From NCBI GenBank assembly GCA_934636435.1, contig CAKUAQ010000022.1, positions 1-33,821 of the forward strand: a stretch of DNA of 33,821 bases. Direction: 5' to 3'. Shown piece by piece: positions 1 to 7,369 of this stretch. The DNA comes from an uncultured Eubacteriales bacterium (GTDB lineage: Bacteria > Bacillota > Clostridia > Oscillospirales > Acutalibacteraceae). The position numbers were made by a program, and so were the translations under genes. The first letter of the stretch is position 1. Every line of letters begins with the position of its first letter. The notes under the pieces are model-generated. The model did not search any database and was not told the DNA's origin. It saw only the letters and a program-made list of their open reading frames with translations.

Positions 1-577
1 GGTTGTTGACGCTCTTGTCTTTGTCCCGGGCCGAGCGGGCGGCATCCACCCGCAGGTTGGCGCAGATGACGATGGTGGCATTCGGCTGATTCTGCCGGAT
101 CTCTTCCAGCAGTTCACTGAAGCGCTTCAGGGTGGTTGCGCGGTTATAGCCGAGCTCGTTGACTCCTAGCATCACATACACCCGTTTATACTGCTTATTC
201 CGGATGACCTCCTCAAAGCTCTGGGCATCCCGCCCCGGCAGAGCGACCTTTTCGCTGTGCACCTTATAGACGCTCATGCCCACGGTGGCAAAGAAATCCG
301 CGTTGTTCAGCCCGCCGTATTCTCTCAGTCCCACCGTGCGGGAATCCCCCACAAACAGCACGCCGCTGAAGTCGATGGCGTTTTCCGGCGCTCTGGTGGT
401 GGTCGTGGTTGTGGTTGTGGTTGTGGTGGTGGGAGCAGTGGTGACAGGGATCGAAGAAGCCTCGTCTGGCTTTTTGGTATCCGAGCGGTGCAGCAGCCAC
501 CACCCCACCAGCACGAATACGACGGCCAGTATGGCGGCCAGCAGAATTTTCACCACGGCTTGTCCGGTATATTTCAT
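1..577 (-). CDS. SGNH/GDSL-fold surface protein, partial (acyltransferase partner)
   Basis: The protein probably works with the MBOAT protein just upstream in acyl transfer to, or removal from, a cell-surface polymer. The start ATG (575-577) follows an AGGAGG site; 192 codons are visible before the gene runs off the window, so the C-terminus is unseen. Residues about 8-29 form one N-terminal membrane anchor. A linker with 12 consecutive Thr (residues 50-61) leads to the SGNH block I motif FVGDSRTVGL, with the probable nucleophile Ser79. A second SGNH-type block, MLGVNELG with Asn140, fits the oxyanion-hole Asn. The catalytic Asp/His would lie beyond the window edge. It lies 13 bp downstream of the MBOAT stop, so the two are almost certainly cotranscribed. 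MBOAT plus SGNH pairs are known in O-acetylation of peptidoglycan, alginate and other polymers; the substrate here cannot be told from sequence. Confidence 0.82.
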   Translation of the reverse strand, partial: MKYTGQAVVKILLAAILAVVFVLVGWWLLHRSDTKKPDEASSIPVTTAPTTTTTTTTTTTTRAPENAIDFSGVLFVGDSRTVGLREYGGLNNADFFATVGMSVYKVHSEKVALPGRDAQSFEEVIRNKQYKRVYVMLGVNELGYNRATTLKRFSELLEEIRQNQPNATIVICANLRVDAARSARDKDKSVNN

Positions 578-590
578 GGAAAAGTGCCTC

Positions 591-1985
591 CTAAAATTGG
601 AAATACATAAACGGGTCGTTCATTCCCAGATAGATGTTATAGACGGCCATGGCCAGCACCGCCGCCAGCACCGCCGCCAGCAGGACCGGGTGCTTGCGCA
701 GTCGATGGACGGCGCGCTCCGGCAGCGGGGTGGCGCATAAAAGCCCCAGCAGTACGAATACCCCGTATTGGCGGAAATATTTGAGAAAATCGCCGGCGTA
801 GACATTGACGCCGTCGATGCCGATGAGCCGCCCGGCATACACGGCGATGTCCCGCACCCGGGGAACGGCGAACAGCATCCAGCTCAGCGGGATCGCCAGC
901 AGCATATAGAGCCGGCTGATCACCCGGCTGCGCTCCAGCAGGCGGCGAAGCCCCGCCTTTTCCGCCGTCAGCAGCAGGAACAGAAACAGCCCCCACAGCA
1001 CATAGTGCCAGGCGGCGCCGTGCCACAGACCGGTGAGCAGCCACACGCACAGCAGATTCAGCACCGTGCGGCCGAAGCCCCGGCGGCTGCCGCCCAGCGG
1101 AATATACACATAGTCCCGGAACCACATACCCAGCGTGATATGCCACCGCCGCCAGAAGTCGGTCATGGAGCGGGCAATATAGGGATGCCGGAAATTGTCC
1201 GGCAGCGAAAAGCCCAGCCATTGTCCCAGACCGATCGCCATAAGGGAATAGCCGTAGAAGTCAAAATACAGCTGGAGACTGAATGCCACCAGTCCCAGCC
1301 ATGCCAGCGGGATGGACAGAGACTCGTAGCCGATGCCCTCTACCGCCGACCACAGACCGCTCAGTCGGTTGGCCAGCAGCACCTTGGCGCCCAGGCCGCC
1401 GATGAAATAACGCACGCCGCGCCCCCAGTCGGCGGTGGTGACGGTGCGCTCTCGCAGCTGGGCGCGCTGCGCCTCATAGCGGACGATGGGACCGGACAGC
1501 AGCCGAGGGAACAGCAGCATATAGACGCCGAAATCCACCGGGTCCGTTTCTGCCGCCGTGCCCCGATACACGTCCGCCAGATAGGCGATGGCCTGAAAGG
1601 TGAAAAAGCTGATGCCCGGCGGCAGCGGCACGGAGGGCACCGGCAGCGGCGTGGTCCCGCACAGGGTCAGCAGCCGATTGAGATTCTCCGTGGCGAAGGC
1701 GGCGTATTTGCAGCAGAATAACGCCCCCAGATGGCCGACGATACCGAGGATCAGCCACAGCCGGGGACGGCGGGCGGCGGCAATGAGCCGCCCGCAGCCG
1801 TAGCATAGCGCCACACTGCCCAGCAGCAGCAGGCTGTAACCCGGATGCCCCCAGGTGCCATAGGCGTAAAACGCCAGGCTGAACAGGCAGATGGCTCCGT
1901 TGCGCCAGCGGACAGGCAGCAAATGATATATGATTAAAAAGAGGGGTAAAAACCAGCAAAGAAATTCCAGACTGCTGAACGACAC
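591..1985 (-). CDS. MBOAT family membrane-bound O-acyltransferase (AlgI/DltB-like)
   Basis: This is a polytopic membrane acyltransferase, expected to move acyl groups across the membrane to an extracellular acceptor handled by the SGNH partner. The 464-residue protein has the usual N-terminus (FSSLEFLCWFLPLF), the family block DFWRRWHITLGMWFRDYVY and the active-site LWHG motif with His322, matching the usual length of about 470. The start is taken as GTG at 1983-1985: a TTGGAGGAG Shine-Dalgarno lies 7 nt upstream, whereas an upstream in-frame TTG would place that same Shine-Dalgarno inside the coding region. The SGNH gene follows 13 bp downstream, forming an operon. A promoter candidate lies about 270 bp upstream, leaving a long leader. 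Family is certain; the acceptor (peptidoglycan, teichoic acid or exopolysaccharide) is unknown. Confidence 0.92.
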   Translation of the reverse strand: MSFSSLEFLCWFLPLFLIIYHLLPVRWRNGAICLFSLAFYAYGTWGHPGYSLLLLGSVALCYGCGRLIAAARRPRLWLILGIVGHLGALFCCKYAAFATENLNRLLTLCGTTPLPVPSVPLPPGISFFTFQAIAYLADVYRGTAAETDPVDFGVYMLLFPRLLSGPIVRYEAQRAQLRERTVTTADWGRGVRYFIGGLGAKVLLANRLSGLWSAVEGIGYESLSIPLAWLGLVAFSLQLYFDFYGYSLMAIGLGQWLGFSLPDNFRHPYIARSMTDFWRRWHITLGMWFRDYVYIPLGGSRRGFGRTVLNLLCVWLLTGLWHGAAWHYVLWGLFLFLLLTAEKAGLRRLLERSRVISRLYMLLAIPLSWMLFAVPRVRDIAVYAGRLIGIDGVNVYAGDFLKYFRQYGVFVLLGLLCATPLPERAVHRLRKHPVLLAAVLAAVLAMAVYNIYLGMNDPFMYFQF

Positions 1986-2383
1986 GACGGACTCCTCCAA
2001 AGAAATTGCTTATGGTAACGCAGCGCCGTATTCGCAAGGCTGCCCGGCAGCGGCTTGCGGTGCGGCGTTTTGTACAGCGGGCAGGGCACCGGCACGCATT
2101 TCAGCCGAAGGCGGCAACGTGCGGCTATGTACGTGTGCGAACGCTGTTTGCTCCGGCCGGTTCCGGATGCGGCGGGATTGTCCGCCGCTCTTCCATAACG
2201 GGGGCGGGCGCAGGTCGGTTCCATTGGCTCAATGGTCCTTGTCTCTGCTATCATAGCACATAAAAGGAGAAAAGAAAAGTGGCAATGTTGAAATAAATGT
2301 CGGTTATTTTTGGCAGACACACCATGATAATCCGCCCGGGTCGAAAGCTGGCGGAAAAGCGCGGAGAGCTCCGGATAAGAAAA
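1986..2383 (-). promoter_or_regulatory. Long leader and promoter region of the MBOAT-SGNH operon
   Basis: No gene was found in this stretch. On the minus strand a good -10 (TATGAT, 2250-2255) sits 17 nt after a weak -35 (TTTTCT, 2273-2278), giving a leader of roughly 250 nt before the GTG at 1985. Just after the start of that leader is a perfect hairpin, CCATTG GCT CAATGG (2221-2235). The rest shows no recognisable riboswitch class. Confidence 0.4.
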
Positions 2384-2418
2384 GCCCCCGTGCAACCGTT
2401 AGGCGGTTGCACGGGGGC
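2384..2418 (-). terminator. Rho-independent terminator of the surface-protein gene
   Basis: A perfect 15-bp stem (2384-2398 with 2404-2418) has a 5-nt loop and, reading on the minus strand, is followed by CTTTTCTT. It lies 12 bp past the stop codon of the large surface protein. Confidence 0.9.
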
Positions 2419-2429
2419 CTGCGCGATGT

Positions 2430-4073
2430 TCAGATGCAGCGGTTCCTGTTCCGCAGCAGCCCCGTCAGGGAGACCGCGGCCAGAGAGAGCGCCGCGAGCC
2501 AGATCCACAGAGCATTATCGGTGGTGCTGCCGGTCTTGGGCGAGAGCGGCTTTTCTGCGATGGTGAATGTGGTTGTTGCCGCACCGGAGGCGGAATGGAT
2601 GGCCAGCGTATGGGTGCCGGCCATCAGGGTGTTCAGATAGTCGGCGGTCAGCTTTACAATGGTGCTGCCCTCGGACACCGTGTATTTTTCGGCGCTGAGG
2701 GTCTCGCCGTCCACCGCCACGCTCAGGAAATCGGCCATCGCCGCATTGGAGCGGAAAATCAGTCCGTCGCCCACGCTCCGGGTGAAGGCGCCGTTGGTGC
2801 CCTCGATGATCTCCGGCGGCAGCTTTTCCACCGGCTCGGTCCTCGTGACGTCGCAATACCGGCAATACCAGGTCTTGACGCCCTCCGCGATGACGGTGGC
2901 GGGGGTGGTGATCTTGCTGTCGGTGAAGGTGTGCTCTTTATTGACCGTGACCGTTATCTCGTTCTTGTTTCCGGCCTTGTCCGTGGCTGTGATCACCTGC
3001 GGCTTATCGGCGGCGGTCAGCGTGATGACGCCGTCCTCCGGCGTGACCTCCTCGCCGTCCACCGTGACGGAGGCAAGGGATTTCTCGGTGATCCGGACCG
3101 TGGCCTTTTCGCAGAAGGTATCGCCGTCCTTGACGCTCAGCTGCGGAGCGGCGGTGTCCAGCACCAGCCCCTCGGAGCAGACAACGGCGGCATTCCCCAC
3201 CTTGTCCGTGACCTTGGCGTAAATGACATAGGTGCCGTCGGCGTCCAGCGTCAGAGCCGCCGTGTAGGGTTTCCACTCGATGGTGTCTGGATCGCTGACA
3301 GCGGCATCGCTGATGTAATACCAGCTGCCGTCCGGACCGCTTTCCCCATCGGCATAGGCGATGGTAACGGTCTGCGCCCCGTTGTGGTACAGCGCAAAGA
3401 CCGGTGCGCTGATCAGTGTGCTCCAGGTATGCTCGCCCACGGTGATGGCGGCGGTGGGCAGTCCGGTGTCAATGAGCCGGCTGTTCTTGCAGGTGCGGGT
3501 GTCCTTGAGGGTGCAGCCGGTGTGATCGCAGGCGGCGGTTTCGGTGCCGTCGGCGAAATAGGTGGCGTCGTTGTTGTAGCGATAGTCGGAAAAGCTGTGA
3601 CCCAGCGGGTTGCCGTGTCGATAGGTTTTCGCCGTATCCTTTTCGGCGCAGCGGGAGCAGTTGTAGCAGTAGACCGCCGATTCGGTGCAGGTGGCCGCGG
3701 CAATTCGATGGGCGTCGTCCACGATCTCCTTAGTGAAATCGTGTCCCAGCGCCTGCCCGTTTTCAAAGGTCTTGGTCGTGTCCTTGGCATCGCAGCGGGA
3801 GCAGTCATAGCAATAGACCGCCGGTGCGGTGCAGGTGGCGGCAGCGATCCGATGCGCCTCGTCCACCAGCTTCTCGGTGAAATCGTGACCCAGCGGGTTG
3901 CCGTGGGAATAGGTTTTGGTCGTGTCCTTTTCGGTGCAGCGGGAGCAGCTGTAGCAATAGACCGCTGTCTCGGTGCAGGTGGCTGTGGCGATCAAATGGG
4001 CATCGTCCGCGATCTTCTTTGTGAAATCGTGTCCCAGCGGATCGCCGTGGCGATAGGTTTTCGCCGTATCCAT
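2430..4073 (-). CDS. C-terminal, wall-anchored part of the interrupted surface protein
   Basis: This stretch is the in-frame continuation of the gene at 4101-7196, separated from it by a TAA codon at 4101-4103 and nine further codons. The first ATG (4073) falls in the middle of a repeat and has no Shine-Dalgarno, so independent translation is doubtful. In order it holds three complete 48-residue repeats and a partial fourth, each complete one carrying CYxCSRC (to about residue 160), Ig-like or X2-like modules with KVTDKVGN and ATDKAGN motifs, a further CRYC motif, and at the C-terminus a sorting signal: SPKTG, a hydrophobic helix of about 20 residues and the tail RNRNR. SPKTG matches the (S/P)PXTG type known from Clostridioides difficile sortase B substrates. 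If the stop is real, the product of the upstream part is secreted without its wall anchor. A base-calling error or readthrough would restore a protein of about 1590 residues. Confidence 0.75.
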   Translation of the reverse strand: MDTAKTYRHGDPLGHDFTKKIADDAHLIATATCTETAVYCYSCSRCTEKDTTKTYSHGNPLGHDFTEKLVDEAHRIAAATCTAPAVYCYDCSRCDAKDTTKTFENGQALGHDFTKEIVDDAHRIAAATCTESAVYCYNCSRCAEKDTAKTYRHGNPLGHSFSDYRYNNDATYFADGTETAACDHTGCTLKDTRTCKNSRLIDTGLPTAAITVGEHTWSTLISAPVFALYHNGAQTVTIAYADGESGPDGSWYYISDAAVSDPDTIEWKPYTAALTLDADGTYVIYAKVTDKVGNAAVVCSEGLVLDTAAPQLSVKDGDTFCEKATVRITEKSLASVTVDGEEVTPEDGVITLTAADKPQVITATDKAGNKNEITVTVNKEHTFTDSKITTPATVIAEGVKTWYCRYCDVTRTEPVEKLPPEIIEGTNGAFTRSVGDGLIFRSNAAMADFLSVAVDGETLSAEKYTVSEGSTIVKLTADYLNTLMAGTHTLAIHSASGAATTTFTIAEKPLSPKTGSTTDNALWIWLAALSLAAVSLTGLLRNRNRCI

Positions 4074-4130
4074 TTTGTCGCAGCGGGAGCAGCTGTAGCA
4101 TTAGACCGCGGTCTCGGTGCAGGTGGCGGC
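3594..4130 (-). repeat. Tandem 144-bp coding repeats (48 residues, CYxCSRC)
   Basis: Units lie at about 3927-4070, 3783-3926 and 3639-3782, with a degenerate copy upstream crossing the TAA at 4101 and a truncated copy downstream. The Cys of successive CYxCSRC motifs are exactly 144 bp apart (for example 4100 and 3956). Each unit carries the pattern DTxKTYxHGxPLGHDF, AAATCT, AVYCYxCSRC. The spacing of Cys and His suggests metal binding or disulfides, which is inference. Confidence 0.88.
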
Positions 4131-7100
4131 GGTGATCAAGTGAGCCTCGTCGATGACTTCTTTGCTGAAATCGTGGTGCAGCGCACCCAGGGTGAATCGG
4201 TCGGGGGTAGCGTAGGCGGCTGTTGTGTCGATCTCACCGTCGTTGTCGGCGAAATACCGGCCGCACACGGGGCAGAGCCAGTAGGCTTCATGCCCGTCCC
4301 CCTCGCAGGTGGCCGCCGCATAGTCGGACTTTACGGCGGTTTTGTGATAGTCGGTGGAGTCGGTCACGCGGATGGTCACCGTTGCCTCGGACACCGTGTC
4401 ACCGGATACGCCCAGGGGCGCAAAGGTCAGGGTCAGCATCACCGCATCGCCGTCGGAAAACTGCGCCAGATACCCCTTGGTGATCGTGACCGTGTCGCCG
4501 TCCACCGTATAGTCGGCGGGGGTGCTGAGGGTCTGGGCGCCGTTCTTTGCTTCGGAGAAGGTGTTGCCATTGAGGGTCAGTCGGATTTGTATATCCGCCT
4601 GCTTGTCTGCATTCAGGTCAAAGGTATCGTTTACCGCTGTCGCGGCGCTGTCGGTATACAGCACGATCCCCTGATCGTTGGCGATGGTCCGGTTGCCGGC
4701 CTTGTCCGTCACCTCCACATACACGATCCTCTTCGCCGTGGGGGTCAGGCGCAGGCTGTCGCTCCAGCCGGTGATCGTTTCCGGATCGGATACGGCGCTG
4801 GCGGCCGCATAGTATCGCACGGTGTCCACGCCGCTCAGGGTATCGGTGGCGCGGGCCTCCACCGTGACGGTCTCCTTGAAGAACAGGCCGAAGGTGAGGG
4901 TGTTCAGCAGCCTGCGGAAAGCGCTGTTGTTGTACCGGATCACCGGATCGGTGGGGGCCTCCTCGTCCAGACTGTATACGAGCGTGCCCCGGTAGACGCC
5001 GCCGTCGGCCGCTCTGGCATAGAGGGTCACGGACTTGTCCGCGCCCGTCTCGGTCAGCTGTACGCTGTCGGTAAAGGCGGTCTCGCTCAGCCCGACGGTA
5101 TAGCCTGTTCCGGCGCCGATGGTCAGAGCGCGGTTGTACCAGCCGTTTTTGTTGGCGGACGGCATGGTGTACATGGTCTCGTCGAGGACACCGTAGCGGA
5201 TATCAAAGGAACAGACGATCTTTCCGGAATAATTGCCGCAGAAAGCTATGGTTACGCTGCCGGTGTCCCGGGTATTCTCACCATAGGACACGGTATATTC
5301 CGTATCCGCCACCAGCGTCTTGTTGTCGTATACCACGGCGGGCACCGGACGGATGGCGTTCCCGGTCAGAATGTAAGCACTTTCAATCCCCGTCACGGTC
5401 ACATCGTCTTTGGTGATCGCTTTCGGGAGAACGGTGAATTTCCAGCCGGCATCCGTCAGATCGGTGACGGCCGCATATTCATCGGATTCCGCCACGTCGA
5501 TCTTCACGGTGTAGGTGCCGGCATTCACCGGGGCTCCGGCGAGCTTTTTGCCGGTGGAATCATAGTATTTTACGGTGATGGCACCGATGCCGCTTTTCCC
5601 GGTCACCTCAGCCGTTTTGGCTGTGCCGGTGTAGGTCAGGTCCGCAGGAGCGACGAAAGTAAAATCCCCTGTCGCTACAGGCGTGAGGATCTTCTGCAGC
5701 CGGATGGTGTTGCCGATGAGCACAAACTCATATCCGTCCGCATCGCTGGTGAATTTTGCCTTATCCGTTTCGGTGAGCCAGTAGCCCGAGCCCTTCGCCA
5801 CGGTGGCTTTGGTGCCGGGGATGGACACGCCCAGGCTGCCGGTGAGCGCAGCGGGCACGGTCATCCGGCTTCCGCCCTTCAGATAGATGTTGCTTGCCGC
5901 ACCGTTCTTGGTGTTGCCGGAGACGGTGATATTCCCCTGCATCTGGAGCGTAGTGTTGGTGTTGACACACACGCCGCCGGCGTAGTCGGTGTCGCTGGTC
6001 GAGGACGACTGATTGCCGGTGATGCTACCGCCGGACAGCTCCAGCGTATTGTCGTATGAGTTGCTGTATATACCGGCGCCGCTTCCCGTAGCGGTGTTGT
6101 TCGAGACGCTGCCGCCCTTCATGCGGAGGGTCGTCGTGCCGCTGCCGTAAGCCTGACGGTTGGCGATCCCGCCGCCGTCCATCGCACTGTTGCCGGTGAT
6201 GCTGCCGGCCTGCAGGGTGAAGAGCGCATCCGGCGTCCCGGCGTCGGTCTTATTGCAATTGTCTACACCGCCGCCATAGAGGACAGCGCTGTTCCCGCTG
6301 ATGCTGCCGCCGGTCATGGTGAAGGTGCCGTAGTTATATACGCCGCCGCCCTTATTGGCGTGGTTGCTGCGGATCGTGCCGCCGGACATATTGACGGTGC
6401 CCATGTTGCCGATCCCGCCGCCCAAACTGCCATAGTTGCCGGAAATGGTGGCGTCGTACAGATTCAGCGTGCAGTCCTTCTGCACATAGATGCCGCCGCC
6501 GGAGCTCCATACGTTATCGACGGTGGTGTAGTTGCCGGAGCCGTTGCTCTGTATGGTGGCATTGTACACATTGACCGTGGTCTTATTGATGTACGACCAG
6601 CTGCTCCTCCGGAGGAAGATCCCGTAATAAGCGTTACTCTTGAAGGTGCCGCCGTAGACATCGGCGTTGCCGGCATCCACAAACAGACCGGTGTCCTTGC
6701 CGGTGTAGGTGCCGCCGAAAATGCGTGCCGACGCATCCGGGTCATACACCTTCACAGACGGTATACCGCTCTTATGGGAGCGCACCGTGCCGCTGCCTTT
6801 GCAGTCGGTGATGGTGAGCTTGGAGCCGCTCTGGATGCTGATGACGCTGTTATAATCAATGTCGAAGTTATCGCTGCGGATGGTGTGGCCGTTCAGGCAC
6901 AGAACGATGTTCTTGTTGGTCTGGATGGCCCACATCTTCTTCAGGTTATAATCTGTCGTCAGATAATAGTTGCCGCTTTCCCAAGGCAGAGAGTCCGGAT
7001 CCGTCCACTTGGTGAACGTGACGCTTTCCGCCGCCGTATGGTCGCCGATGCTCTTATGGGTCGTGCCGCACAGGCAGTGGGTATGCCCGCCGGCGGCAGA

Positions 7101-7196
7101 GGTCGGCAGCGCCCACGCCGGTACGGTGGACAGCAGCACCGCAAAGCACAGAACGGCTGCCAGAACCCGCCGTTTCCAGAAATCAACAATACGCAT
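4101..7196 (-). CDS. Large secreted beta-helix/Ig-like surface protein, truncated by an internal stop
   Basis: A 1031-residue open frame that looks like the first two thirds of one surface protein. The start at 7194-7196 is preferred over two upstream ATGs because TGAGGA lies 8 nt before it, and it gives a clean signal peptide (FWKRR, then a hydrophobic core, cut near SAAG). Residues about 55-490 are a right-handed beta-helix with many GGGxxN and GGSIxGNSA turns, as in pectate-lyase-like adhesins. Then come an MBG-like domain (about 505-590), an Ig-like domain (600-670), another with VEVTDKAGN (745-835), a CBM-X2-like domain (850-950) and a CPVCGRYF motif. The frame ends at TAA (4101-4103) inside a Cys repeat where sister copies read TAT (Tyr), and the rest continues in frame at 2430-4073. 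The role is probably adhesion or glycan contact; the ligand is unknown. A LytTR two-component system is divergent from it. Confidence 0.85.
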   Translation of the reverse strand: MRIVDFWKRRVLAAVLCFAVLLSTVPAWALPTSAAGGHTHCLCGTTHKSIGDHTAAESVTFTKWTDPDSLPWESGNYYLTTDYNLKKMWAIQTNKNIVLCLNGHTIRSDNFDIDYNSVISIQSGSKLTITDCKGSGTVRSHKSGIPSVKVYDPDASARIFGGTYTGKDTGLFVDAGNADVYGGTFKSNAYYGIFLRRSSWSYINKTTVNVYNATIQSNGSGNYTTVDNVWSSGGGIYVQKDCTLNLYDATISGNYGSLGGGIGNMGTVNMSGGTIRSNHANKGGGVYNYGTFTMTGGSISGNSAVLYGGGVDNCNKTDAGTPDALFTLQAGSITGNSAMDGGGIANRQAYGSGTTTLRMKGGSVSNNTATGSGAGIYSNSYDNTLELSGGSITGNQSSSTSDTDYAGGVCVNTNTTLQMQGNITVSGNTKNGAASNIYLKGGSRMTVPAALTGSLGVSIPGTKATVAKGSGYWLTETDKAKFTSDADGYEFVLIGNTIRLQKILTPVATGDFTFVAPADLTYTGTAKTAEVTGKSGIGAITVKYYDSTGKKLAGAPVNAGTYTVKIDVAESDEYAAVTDLTDAGWKFTVLPKAITKDDVTVTGIESAYILTGNAIRPVPAVVYDNKTLVADTEYTVSYGENTRDTGSVTIAFCGNYSGKIVCSFDIRYGVLDETMYTMPSANKNGWYNRALTIGAGTGYTVGLSETAFTDSVQLTETGADKSVTLYARAADGGVYRGTLVYSLDEEAPTDPVIRYNNSAFRRLLNTLTFGLFFKETVTVEARATDTLSGVDTVRYYAAASAVSDPETITGWSDSLRLTPTAKRIVYVEVTDKAGNRTIANDQGIVLYTDSAATAVNDTFDLNADKQADIQIRLTLNGNTFSEAKNGAQTLSTPADYTVDGDTVTITKGYLAQFSDGDAVMLTLTFAPLGVSGDTVSEATVTIRVTDSTDYHKTAVKSDYAAATCEGDGHEAYWLCPVCGRYFADNDGEIDTTAAYATPDRFTLGALHHDFSKEVIDEAHLITAATCTETAV

Positions 7197-7232
7197 CTCT
7201 TTCATCCTCATCTTTCAGATTTTGTCGAGAGC

Positions 7233-7261
7233 AGTATACCATAGCACGGGAGAAAAAACGG
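7233..7261 (-). promoter_or_regulatory. Promoter candidate for the surface-protein gene (extended -10)
   Basis: On the minus strand TGGTATACT gives an extended -10 (TATACT at 7233-7238). The expected -35 position (7256-7261) reads CCGTTT, far from consensus, so an activator may be needed. The LytTR-like direct repeats begin 7 bp further upstream. Confidence 0.5.
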
Positions 7262-7267
7262 TCCTTT

Positions 7268-7300
7268 GCGTGAAATGCGGTTTTTTCGGCGCGAAATGTG
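7268..7300. promoter_or_regulatory. Candidate LytTR operator: direct repeats spaced 21 bp
   Basis: GCGTGAAATGCG (7268-7279) is repeated as GCGCGAAATGTG (7289-7300): 10 of 12 bases match and the start-to-start distance is 21 bp, two helical turns. Paired direct repeats of this spacing are typical of AgrA/LytR-type LytTR regulators. The pair sits between the two divergent promoters, next to the gene of a LytTR regulator. Confidence 0.55.
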
Positions 7301-7309
7301 CCGTTTCCA

Positions 7310-7338
7310 TTGAAAACGGCGCCAAAGTATTGTACAAT
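7310..7338 (+). promoter_or_regulatory. Sigma-A promoter of the two-component operon
   Basis: TTGAAA (7310-7315), 17-nt spacer, TACAAT (7333-7338). The -35 overlaps an inverted repeat GCCGTTT...AAACGGC (7300-7306 and 7314-7320). Confidence 0.75.
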
Positions 7339-7369
7339 GGAGCAGAACACCGAGAATGGAGGATCGACT

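Noticed and set aside
1998..2000. TTG at 1998-2000 as start of the MBOAT gene
   Set aside because: TTGGAGGAG is itself the Shine-Dalgarno of the GTG at 1983-1985, which gives the usual family N-terminus.
3639..4070. Tandem 144-bp units as a CRISPR array
   Set aside because: The units are directly adjacent, in frame, and translate to 48-residue repeats; there are no spacers.
2595..6059. Very long plus-strand open frame (1154 codons) opposite the surface-protein gene
   Set aside because: It is the antisense of a gene with signal peptide, repeats and terminator, and its Gly/Val/Ala/Ile-rich text has no domain. GC-rich codon bias leaves such frames open by chance.
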